DNA of 64,000 nt from Mesostigma viride. Its lineage: Eukaryota > Streptophyta > Mesostigmatophyceae > Mesostigmatales > Mesostigmataceae. Positions 1 to 9,551 of this stretch are shown here, one piece after another. Under the pieces are notes generated by a model. That model searched no databases. It saw nothing but the letters and a program-made list of their open reading frames with translations, and had not been told where the DNA came from. Both the position numbers and the translations under genes were made by a program. Position 1 is the stretch's first letter, and the number at the start of each line of letters is the position of its first letter. The stretch is taken from NCBI GenBank assembly GCA_009746045.1, contig RPFO01000085.1:62001-126000 (forward strand), in the 5' to 3' direction.

Positions 1-245
1 AGTACCAAATAAACACACAAAGTCCCGAACTTAGGACAAATTCCCAAATAAGTCCCGAATTGAGTCCTATAGTCCGGCGGACTATGAAAGCGAGCTATCG
101 AAAGTCCCAAACGAATAACAAATGACTTTCGACTTATTTATATTGAAGGCATTGTTATGCCCATACAAAGGTCTGGGCCGTAACATCAGTGCCACAGACA
201 ATTGGAACGCCAGAAGTTCTTTGAGGAGTCCTTACAAAACCTAAT
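1..245. other. No gene recognised at left edge
   Basis: AT-rich sequence with repeated short AGTCC / AGTCCCGAA words. No supported open frame, RNA gene or element end was found. It may be the edge of another repeat lying outside the window. Confidence 0.4.
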
Positions 246-2890
246 TTTTGAGGGGGCCACCCCGGCCCGCCACTTCTTGGTTATCAGCGCTGCTTGACGC
301 CAATGCCACGCTCCCCGTGGGCCCTGCTGGCCTGAGTCGCTTTTCTCCTGCCGAGTCACGGTTGCTGACGGCAACCCCCTCTTGTTTTCGGCCTTTTTGC
401 GGGATGGTTGCTGTCAACTGCCACTTCCACCATCGATCCCTCACCGGACTTGGTCACTTTTCGGGGCCCTAACAACCGTAGTAAGGCCTGTCTGGACTAC
501 GTGGCGGTACGGCATGCAGCGGCCCGGCCAGACCTGTGCGCTTCGGACTTCTGGATACCGGCGAGTGTCCGACCCACCCACGGTACGTGCTCTGACCACC
601 GGTTGGTGCGTGCGACCATTCGGCTCCGGTTCCAAGCCCCCAAGCGCCGCGCTCATGTGGTCCGCCCTGACTGCATGACTGCACTACGCCCGGTCCGCCC
701 GAACCCTGAGGACTGGACGGACGCCGACCGACGAGCGGAACCGGTGCCGGCCGGCAGGCGTACCTGGAGGCCCTGGGGGCCCAGGCTGGCGTCGACGCAC
801 TGCATGGCCGAGGGTGCTCGGCCAACGCTGCCATGTTTTGCGGGCTTTGCGGCCCGGCGGCGCCCCGCTGCTGGCGGCCCGGCACCTGCCGGCCATGCCC
901 CGCCGACGACCGGCCGCGGCCCGCTCTTCCGACAGGACCCCAAGGTCCTGGCCGCCCGGCACCGTCCCAAGCGTAGTAACAACAGGGACCAGCTGCTGAA
1001 AACGGTGCTCAAGGCCGCCCTTGTGGAGGCCAATGCACAGGCTCAGGACGCTGAGGCGGCCCTGGCAGTGCATCGCGGATGCCAATCAAGGCCTGCCAAG
1101 CTCGCAACCATGCAGGGCAAGGAAATGTCAAATGTGGTACCCGACCTCGACCGGCTCGGCGGCCGGCGGCACCGCGGCAGCGCACCCCGGTGCCGCATGG
1201 AGCACACGGGGGACGGCGCGGCGCTGGCCAGCCTTGACCGCTGGTTGGCCCACAATGTTTCCTTGACAGGTGGGGCTCGCGCCCCCCTCCCCCGCCGCTT
1301 CACCCCGAGACGGCCGCCCGTCTTGGTGTTGCTGGACCCCCCCCGCCACCCACGGCGCCCTCCTCGGCCGCGGACTACCACTGAAGTCCCTGCCTTGAAG
1401 GAGGGTTGCCTTGCCACCAACGACGTCGGCCACCCCTTCACTTTGGAGGAATCAGACGTCCGGCGCCCTTGCTTGCTTGTGGTACGACGCAGCCGTACCT
1501 GCCGGCCAAGCTGCTGCAGACACCTGACCTGGCGGTGAGGGAGCTTCTGCTGGCGTTCTGCAACCGTGTTCTGCTCTCTAATGAGCCTCCGCCTGCTGAG
1601 TGGCAGACGGCCATCCAAGTCATGCTGTACAAGAAGGGTTCTGCCGCTGACCCCGATCGGTAACTATCGAGGTGTCTGCCTCCAGAGCGCGGCCATGCTG
1701 AAGGTCTTCATGCGTATGGTGCTGCACAGGCTCCGCGCTGGCCTGGACCCACACCTAGCTGGGTGAGTCTCAGATGGGTTTCCGTCGTGGCCGTACAATA
1801 ACACTGTCATGGCTGTACGATTTGTCGCGCGCCGGTTGGTGGAGGAGGTGCATCGCATTCGCCCTGATGGTTTTCCGCTGGTCTTCATTTTGTTGACTAC
1901 ATCAAGGCTTTCAGTAGTTCGATACGGCGGTCCTCTGGGAGGCTCTTTGGGCCATCCTAGCTCTGGATCGCGTGCCACCAGTATTTATTGCTGCCATTCC
2001 CCGGCTGTCTGTATGAGGGTATGTATGTAACTTCCCAGGCGGACTGCGAAAGGCATGCACCACCACACCATTCCCCCTTCACCGGCCATGCATGGGGTGT
2101 GCATGGCAAGGTTGTGTCCTGTCCCCACTATATCTGTTCATTATTGTTGTGGATGTCATGCGCCAGGCGGGCAAATCGTCGTGCGCGCTTTGACCGCTCG
2201 GGTTTGAGCCTGGCTTGGACGACGATCGCGAAAAGGGTGGCGGTGGCCCTGATTACCGCATGTTCGACCTCAGACCTGCATGATCGATTTCTGCGGATGA
2301 TTCCACCCTCATCGAGCGCCCCGAGCACATTCAGACCTGGCGGGAGTGTCTGGGCTTGGAGGCGCGGGCGGTGCATGGGGTTGGAGATAATTGGAAAAAC
2401 CGAGGCGATGGTGATTGGGGCTACCAGTTGCCCGCCATGGCTGCGGCTGCTCGACGGGACGGACGGGTCCCGTTCCACGATCGCTTCAAACTGCTGAGGA
2501 GCATGCTCCCCGACACTGCCGACGATGTGGACACCCGCATCGGCCTGGCCTGCATGGGCCAGGGTCCGCTAGCTCAACACCTACTGGCACTCGAAGGACG
2601 GCCTGGGCGAGGACCGCATGAGCGAGTGCTCTTCAAGGTCCTGGTCCTCACGGTGCTCACCTACGGCGCCGAGTAGGAGGCGTGGACGCAGCCTCACGGA
2701 CAAGCTGGCCACCCGCCTGAACGGCAAGGTTTACAGGATGCTCCGACAGGTCCTGAACGTAGGGTTTTCGATACATGCATATAGGTCATTAGAGTCTTTG
2801 TATGAGGGTATGCCTCACGTTACGGATGAGGCTATACGAATGCAGCGTAGGATAGCATTTGCAGGACATCCTGCTCGCACCAGTCAGGTA
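246..2890 (+). pseudogene. Decayed non-LTR retrotransposon (LINE), copy 1
   Basis: A LINE polyprotein scattered over several frames with many stops. Near 500-620 the end of an apurinic-type endonuclease is visible (CLDYVAV, then SDHRLV). Near 1620-1800 the reverse transcriptase fingers appear (MLYKKGS, NYRGVCLQSAA, QMGFRRGRT). Near 2700-2885 there is the C-terminal segment (LATRLNGKVYRMLRQVLN, then HPARTSQVD). The same C-terminal block recurs in the LINE fragment at 22111-22726 and the RT block in the copy at 50190-53101, so the three belong to one family. Frameshifts and stops show that it is dead. The 5' end was not located. The coding homology stops where the ACCC satellite begins at about 2893. 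Confidence 0.75.
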
Positions 2891-2892
2891 GA

Positions 2893-3160
2893 CACCACCC
2901 ACCCACCCACCCACCCACCCACCCACGTACCCACCCACCCACCCACCCACCCACCCACCCACCCACCCACCCACCCACCCACCCACCCACCCACCCACCC
3001 ACCCACCCACCCACCCACCCACCCACCACCCACCCACCCACCCACCCACCCACCCACCCACCCACCCACCCACCCACCCACCCACCCACCCACCCACCCA
3101 CCCACCCACCCACCCACCCACCCACCCACCCACCCACCCACCCACCCACCCACCCACCCG
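2893..3160. repeat. (ACCC)n microsatellite
   Basis: About 65 units of ACCC with one slip near 3025. It interrupts the LINE C-terminal region directly after codons reading QVDT. Open frames across it (Thr-His-Pro-Pro or Val-Gly-Gly-Trp repeats) are artefacts of the satellite. Confidence 0.95.
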
Positions 3161-3231
3161 ATGTTCCTTGGTAGGTCGTGGGCGATAGGCGGTGGTACTG
3201 TATCGCGACGTAACACCACCGGCACCCACCC

Positions 3232-3345
3232 GACGTCCGTCCGTCCGTCCGTCCGTCCGTCCGTCCATCCATCCATCCATCCATCCATCCACACATCCAT
3301 CCACACATCCATCCATCCATCCATCCATCCATCCATCCATCGGGG
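3232..3345. repeat. (CCGT)n / (CCAT)n compound microsatellite
   Basis: A run of CCGT units passes directly into CCAT units, with a few ACAT variants. It lies in the same decayed LINE as the ACCC satellite, about 70 bp downstream. Confidence 0.95.
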
Positions 3346-3349
3346 CTAA

Positions 3350-3404
3350 TACTCCGTGACTCCCCAACTGTGACTCCCCAACGGGAGTTTAATTAATAAA
3401 TTAA
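3350..3404 (+). mobile_element. LINE copy 1: 3' end and TTAAT-type tail
   Basis: The words CTCCGTGACTCCCCAAC and CCCCAACGGGAG are followed by TTTAATTAATAAATTAAT. The same 3' terminal words, then TTTAATTAATTAATT, end both half-LINE copies (read on the minus strand at 36307 and 40574). A simple AT-rich tail of this kind is typical of some LINE families. Confidence 0.6.
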
Positions 3405-3566
3405 TCCGGTCCCGCGATATCTTTGATATCGCAAAAATTTGCATGTGCGAGGCAGTCATAACTTTACATGAGTACACAAACATCGTCTTCACAAAAGCCT
3501 ACAGACATCCCACGCCAATTCCTTGATTCAATGCATATCAATTACCAGTACTTCATCCCGGGAGGT
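3405..3566. other. Short unassigned spacer
   Basis: Lies between the LINE tail and the TTAA-bounded element. It contains a small palindrome (CGATATCTTTGATATCG). Nothing coding was seen. Confidence 0.4.
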
Positions 3567-3570
3567 TTAA

Positions 3571-5452
3571 GGGGAGGGTCCCATGGAAATGTATTAAAAC
3601 TGAAGCCCCCTAATAACTACAGAAATGCAACTGACAACCACTGAATGATGTTTGGGGACCATAAACATGATGTTTGGGCATGCATACCCCCAGCCATACA
3701 CCGGCTATGTGCTAAAAATAGAAAAAAATGCTGTCCGGGGCACATCTTGCCCAGAACAGTGGGAGAACCAGTTGCATGAAAAAAGCACAACCCATATAAA
3801 AATGTCATGGGACATGGTTTCTACCTAATTGGATCGACAAAATCAGCACATCCCTTTGAGTTATTAATTTTTGGGCCAAAAATACGCTTTTTTAGGCGGG
3901 GCGTCCCCATACACACTCATAACACATCAATTGGGCCTGAAAAGCACAAGTCAAATTTTGTCATGACCATAGAAGGCACTGTCAAAGTTTGGTGGCATTC
4001 TGAGCTCAGCTGTAGCAGTTATTAATTTTGGCAGTTGGCCACCTGTGCAGACGCTAAGGAAGGCATTAGTGAGTATTAAGGCACACTAACACTTCCTATG
4101 CCATCCAAAAGGCTACCTGACCATGCCCAATTCGACCGCAATGTACAAGGAGGTGGCTGGGCACGTCATGTGCCCTTGCCTTACCTCGACACGGGCAACC
4201 TGTTGCGTGTGTGCACAACAATGAGGCAGGTAGCTCTACATGCCTAGCCAACACTTCTAAAGCATATTCCAGGTTTATGGTGTGGGCATCATCCCAAAAC
4301 CAAGCTCAAACACACCCTAGAAAGCCATATCCACTATAGTTGCCCAACAAGGGTAACAACAGACAGTCCACAGAGAAAGCAGAATTATCATACATGCTGC
4401 TTGCCAAGGCTTCTTACCATGGTTACCTTGCCTTGCTAGCATATTCATGAATTAGGGCTCTCCCATTTTAGTGGGAGAAAGGCCAACAAGACAACGATAA
4501 CCCCTACCTACGTGCAGTTCCACCCATGCAGTATGCCCCTCAGAAAAACCACTGCCACCTTTCTTTCCAGCGCAATTGTTTCCCAAGAAACAAACTCAAG
4601 CTTGTGAGCCTCTAACCACAATAAAGCCTCTGCTAAGAAAGGCCGCGTCAATATTCACACAAAACTGAGTGCTGTTAGCAGTCTCCTTCCAAGAAACCAT
4701 GCACTCAGCAAATCCCTGACAAGGACGATATGCCACGGTCACGCTTTGACACGTCCCAGCCATGCAACGTACATAAAACCCACTGAAAGGTGCCACGAAT
4801 CTGGCGATGCGCAGCACGGAATGGCATTATACCTGGCGCTAACTGCACGGAAAGAAGCCGAAAACTTGCGTTGATAACCCATAAAGGAAGCGAAACATTC
4901 ATAGGGTCACGTTGATCACACGATCGTACCATTACCGGAATTGTCCTTCGCCCAGCGGCGCAAGAAAGAAAAACCTTCCATGGAATAATAAGACGCGCAT
5001 CCCGCGAGCCTGGAGAGTGTCTTACCGATCATGACGGAAATCTTGCCGAAACCCAGCAAATTTTTTAAAGCTTTACCAATATCAATTTAAACGCATCCTT
5101 GACGCTAGGTAAAGCCCATGAAACCTGACAATCACCGCCGCCAGCGTGCATTCTAATTTATTCCTCTCGACGAAAACATCAGATTGGACCCCCGTGGCGA
5201 TGGTCATCAATGAAATCATTGACACTGCAAAAAACGCGAACTCCGCTGCGAAGTAGTATCATTTACTCATCGTCTTTAAGATTCGCTCAGTTTCTCTGCA
5301 TTCCGCGAGCTATCTTTTTCTACTCTGCCTGAAAGCACGTCGCCATGGCCAGCTCCGGTAGGGGCGCGCGCCCCGCACGTGCACCACTTTTTCACGGTAC
5401 GGACGGGTACCGCGAATTTTTCGGCGCCTTAATATTCGCAGGGACCGTCCCC
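3571..5452. mobile_element. TTAA-flanked element, family G, copy 1
   Basis: Starts GGGGAGGGTCCCAT directly after TTAA (3567-3570). From there to at least 4673 it aligns almost base for base with the copy starting at 62884, which also follows TTAA and cleanly splits a gag frame; this fixes the left end. The right end is uncertain. A degenerate inverted match to the terminus (GGGACCGTCCCCTTA, 5441-5455) is a candidate. No transposase was found inside, so it would be non-autonomous. The TTAA site suggests the piggyBac superfamily, but its termini differ from those of elements E and F. Confidence 0.55.
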
Positions 5453-6039
5453 TTACGACTAATACAACTACACCCCCCCCGCCACGAAATCGAATGGGGC
5501 GGTCTGACCCGACTTACCCAGGGCTGCAATGTTAGAGATAGAACTAACGAGAATCCAGGACCAACAGGGGAGAAGTATATAGGATCATAAACCTGAGGTG
5601 GGGGTGCAGTCTATGTCGCGTACCGCTGACCAGGACTTTGCAGCCTTAGGTACCGTACCCTACAAAATCAGCCCTGCGATCCAAAAATATTAAAATCATA
5701 AGGGTCTCAAAATTTTAATTTTGGACATGCCTGATATTTTTGAACATGCCAGAGGGGGTGTACGTTTACTGATCCATGGCACCGATTTTAAGGGGCAACA
5801 GCCCAGCGCGCTCAATCCGGCCAATGTCGCAACTTCAACGACTGCCACCTCCCACCCCCGTGTCTCCCCAACAACTAGTCTGCCCTCATGTCGAAGCTGT
5901 GCCACAAATACAAGTTTCATGGTCACGTAAGTGCCACCTCACGCGGCACTGTTATATAACACTACCTCCTTCATCTACCATGGTCCTGAATCTACAGATA
6001 TCTGGCCTGCACTGCATGGCCTCATTGATAATCACCACG
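5453..6039. other. Spacer 3' of the MsrB gene, with AT-rich hairpin
   Basis: No convincing gene. At 5680-5725 there is an imperfect inverted repeat (TCCAAAAATATTAAAAT ... ATTTTAATTTTGGA). It lies about 315 bp beyond the MsrB stop codon and might lie in its 3' flank. Short open frames on both strands resemble no family I know. Confidence 0.4.
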
Positions 6040-7640
6040 TCACGCGTCCGCCTTAAACACCAACGCGGCGCCGTTCATGCAGTAGCGGAGACCCGTTGGC
6101 CGCGGGCCATCAGGGAAGACATGCCCCAGGTGTCCCTGGCACCGTGCGCAGCGCACCTCGGTGCGTGGCCCCCACAGCAGCGACGGGTCGGGCGTCTCCA
6201 CCACAGCGCTGTCGCTCACGGGCGCATAGAATGATGGCCAGCCGGTCCCACTGTTGTACTTGGTGCTGGAGCTGAACAGAGGGTTACTACAGCCGGCGCA
6301 CGAAAACACGCCTGCGTGACGGGGGCAGCGTTTCATGCGCGGAAACAAGAGCGTGCAGCAGCAGGGGAGCACAACACAGTTTATGCCAGGGACAGCGTAT
6401 CGATGCTCACGATGTGTACACTTGACAGCGTGAATGCGGTCAAGGGATGACATGGGGTCAGGGGGATGACTTCACGGGGTAAGTGGGATGATGCCAGCGT
6501 GGGAGCGGTGTGAACGGATATGGGTAGCCGCAGTACGTTATGCAACCGGGTAAAAGGTGGCAGGAGCAAGGAGGAAACGAGCGAGGTCAACATCCATGGA
6601 TGCTATATGGGTGCTTCCCGCCACAAGGCAAATTTCCCGCACCTCCCAAGAGCTTCCCTTCACGAAAGGATGGAATCAACAGACAGCCTCAGTTCCCCAG
6701 CAGGTTGCCAGTGGGGTAATGATGAGTAGTGGGGAGGGGCAATGGGAGGTACGGGGGAAGGGCAGGGGCAGGGTCTTGGGGCAAGGGGTCCAGGCAGACA
6801 GCAAGGTGGACGGATGCAAGGGCAGGCATGCAGCAAGCCACAGAGCCTCAAGTCTTTGCTAGTCAAGTCTTGGTTGCTGGTCGGGTCTTAGTCACCTCAG
6901 GGATGCAGCAATGCTGGCCGTCTCACTAATGCAGCAATGCTGGTAATCGTCTGATGGATGCAGCGATGCTGGTAATGTGATTGATGCAGCGATGCTGGTC
7001 ATCTCACGGATGGAGCAAGCCAAGAGGAGGATGGTGCAGCCAGAAAATAGGGCCCTGCCTCAGCACGCAGGGGGTGGCCATCTATGTACTCCATGTACAC
7101 ATTCGTGTCGCACCTTATGGTGTTAACTTCTTATAGTAACTTATGGTGTTAACTTGATGAGGCTACTTATTCCATGGGTTTGAGAAAGGGATGCACACAT
7201 GAGGCCACGTTGCTGAAATGAAAAAACATACCTTTCCTCTTCTCATTATTGAGTGGGCTGGTGAACGGGCGCTCGGTGGCAGCATGCCGCAGCACGTCGT
7301 ACGAGAGCGGGTCGAGCCTGGCGCGCCATTCGGCGTCCGTGATAGCGAACTCCCCAATCCGCTTCTCGCTCGATCCCCCCGCCAAAGCTGGCAGGGACGA
7401 GGCAGCAACTGCCACCGTCCCAGCCACGCAGCCACCAAGTAAAGCCCGCCTGCTGCTCTTTGGTTCTGTGCTATCATGGGCGCACGCATCGTGTTCGGAG
7501 TCCAGGCTGCTCGTCGAGCACTGTGCGTAGAATGCAAGCCGTCGGCTCCTATGCGTGCCGCTGGAACGCGAGCTTGGCAGGCAGAATGCGAAATTCGTTT
7601 GGCGCAGGCTTTGTGCCTGAGGCAGTAAGCAGCATGACCA
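6040..7640 (-). CDS. msrB: Peptide-methionine (R)-S-oxide reductase B, probable thylakoid-targeted form
   Basis: MsrB reduces methionine-R-sulfoxide in proteins using thioredoxin-type donors. Two exons are readable: 7232-~7640 (5' limit uncertain) and 6040-6311. The donor is GTATGT and the acceptor CAG, and the frame joins as EKRK-GVFSC. The SelR fold is complete: [12 protein letters not shown], then [13 protein letters not shown], the zinc pairs CAGC and [19 protein letters not shown], and the catalytic cysteine in GLRYCMN; the stop follows ALVFKADA. Upstream of the domain lies SRRALLGG, a hydrophobic stretch, and LPALAGG. That is a twin-arginine thylakoid-lumen signal with an Ala-X-Ala cleavage site. 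The frame stays open to a stop at 7641 without any Met, so the initiator is probably in an unseen upstream exon. The catalytic assignment is firm; lumenal targeting is an inference. Confidence 0.88.
6312..7231 (-). other. MsrB intron with short tandem repeat
   Basis: About 920 bp between the two exons. Near 6902-7010 the word GATGCAGC(A/G)ATGCTGG occurs four times at roughly 30-40 bp spacing. Purine-rich stretches lie at 6730-6800. No coding features. Confidence 0.6.
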
Positions 7641-8483
7641 TTACGGACAGGGCCAGAGGCAGGCACAGACGGAGCAAGCAACAGGTTACGAGCATGCAGA
7701 ATGCTAACTACAGCGAACTGCTGTTGGACGCATATGACGAAGGTAACAAAAACATCAACAAAAAAATACACGTACACGCGGAAATGTGCATTTGATATGC
7801 AATAGCAACGCCCGTCTAGCTGTCTGCACGGCCTGCATAGGTGGCTCGACCGGAAAGAGAATGCCTACTGGCAAGCGGGGACTATCTTACCGACCTGGGG
7901 GGGGGAACATTGCAGGCGGGGAAGGTCCAAGGAGTTAGCGACACAGAAAGCCGCACTGGCCATTGTCAAATGTGGAAACCAGAATAGATCTAAGGAAGGT
8001 TAATTAAACAAGGTCACCACGCGAATGCTACGTAATATTATCGAGAGAGAGTATGGGCAATGTTCTTTATCACAACTTCCCATCTAAAGTGGAATTACGT
8101 AGGTACACGGTGACGTGGCGACCCCATCGGCGGAGCCAGCCTCCCTCTTTCTACTGTAGAGACTAGAGAGAGAGAGATGCTCAACGACTTGGCCATGCAT
8201 TGGCGCGCCACGTCGGCAGTAAGTAATGTGCACGCGACAATGCGAATGCACGCATAAACAACTGTGGTCGTGCACCACTGCAATGCCCAGCTGCATGTCG
8301 GCACTAGCTAGCGAGTGTGCAAATTCGAGCTAGCGGCCTAGCGCTGTGGCGAGCCCAGATTTCAACGGGTTCATGTCGGATTACATTGCTTTACAAATAT
8401 TGTAACTTGCCAGCAATCTTTATTAGGATGTTTGGATTATATTGCAATCAAGTGAGAAGCGAAGCCATAAACATTGCTTCCGC
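7641..8483. other. Upstream region of MsrB; no resolved gene
   Basis: Expected to hold the first exon and promoter of the minus-strand MsrB gene, but I could not identify an initiator exon. A GA-rich run (8160-8178) and a G9 tract (7899-7907) are the only notable features. Confidence 0.35.
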
Positions 8484-9173
8484 AGGATCTCTCCTTCCCT
8501 GCATTCCTGGCGCCGGGCATTGCTCCGGATCAACCGCCGCGTTTGTCGAGCATTGCGCGGCCTTGATCTTTAAAAGCCTTGTTGTCCAATTACCTGATGA
8601 GAGGTTTGGTGGGAAATCTGGCAAAGCTTCTGTGTTGCGAGCTTCGCCTACCAAGGCAAGGCTGAAATACGCGGCATGCCGCCAGTGCCGGCGCCTCATG
8701 CGCAGCCTGCGACCTGGAGTTGACAAATTACTCGAATCGAATCGATCCGGTAATTGCGGCCCGGGGTTTGCTGCATTTCGACCGGCTGCGTTCGCAAGGC
8801 AACATTGATTACGTTGGCTCCGTTCCGCAGGATCTCTCCTCCCCTGCATTCCTGGCGCTGGGCATTGCTCCGGATCAACCGCCGCGTTTGTCGAGCATTG
8901 CGCGGCCTTGGTCTTTAAAAGCCTTGTGGTCCAATTACCTGATGAGAGGTTTGGTGGGAAATCTGGCAAAGCTTCTGTGTTGCGAGCTTCGCCTACCAAG
9001 GCAAGGCTGAAATACGCGGCATGCCGCCAGTGCCGTCGCCTCATGCGCAGCCTGCGACCTGGAGTTGACAAATTACTCGAATCGAATCGATCCGGTAATT
9101 GCGGCCCGGGGTTTGCTGCATTTCGTCCGGCTGCGTTTGCAAGGCAACATTGATTGCGTTGGTCCCGTTCCGG
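8484..9173. repeat. 345-bp tandem duplication (two copies)
   Basis: GCAGGATCTCTCC(T/C)(T/C)CCCTGC begins at 8483 and again at 8828, and the two ~345-bp units are almost identical. Because 345 is divisible by three, a minus-strand frame (8448-9275) stays open through both copies. The peptide resembles no family I know and + strand frames are also partly open, so I treat the segment as non-coding duplicated DNA. Confidence 0.85.
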
Positions 9174-9551
9174 AAGGAATCTCGAAAAATCCTCTAGAGC
9201 AATGCAATTGCTTTCGCACATGGATGCAAGGGCATGACACCGCTGGCTGCCGGGGAAGCGGCACATCAAATTCACGCGCTCTGCCGTCGAGGGCGGGTTC
9301 GGTGTAACGTGGGAGTATAGACCTCCAGTAAATTAACTGAGGAGTTCCACTGCCGCGAGCAGCTTGCCTTGGGCATAGGCAAATTACAAGGCTTAATTCC
9401 TTTCATTTCACGCACGCGCCTTCATCGGGCACGCGAACGCGTCGTTCCTGCACCGTCGAAAGCTATGATGGACGGCAAGTGAGCCTTAAATTACGTGCCA
9501 TTCGCGAGCTATAATGAACGGCGAGTGAGGTGTGATATTACTCGGTTGAGC
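9174..9551. other. 5' region of the channel gene
   Basis: Probable promoter or 5' UTR of the channel. A short direct repeat (AGCTATGATGGACGGCAAGTGAG at 9461 with a near match at 9508) is visible. No TATA box that I would defend. Confidence 0.35.

Noticed and set aside
2893-3349. Long open frames rich in Thr-His-Pro-Pro or Val-Gly-Gly-Trp/Asp-Gly-Trp-Met
   Set aside because: They are translations of ACCC and CCAT microsatellites on both strands, open because the repeats lack stops.
8448-9275. 275-codon minus-strand protein gene
   Set aside because: The frame is open because a 345-bp unit is duplicated; no motif, no splice context, and the opposite strand is also open.
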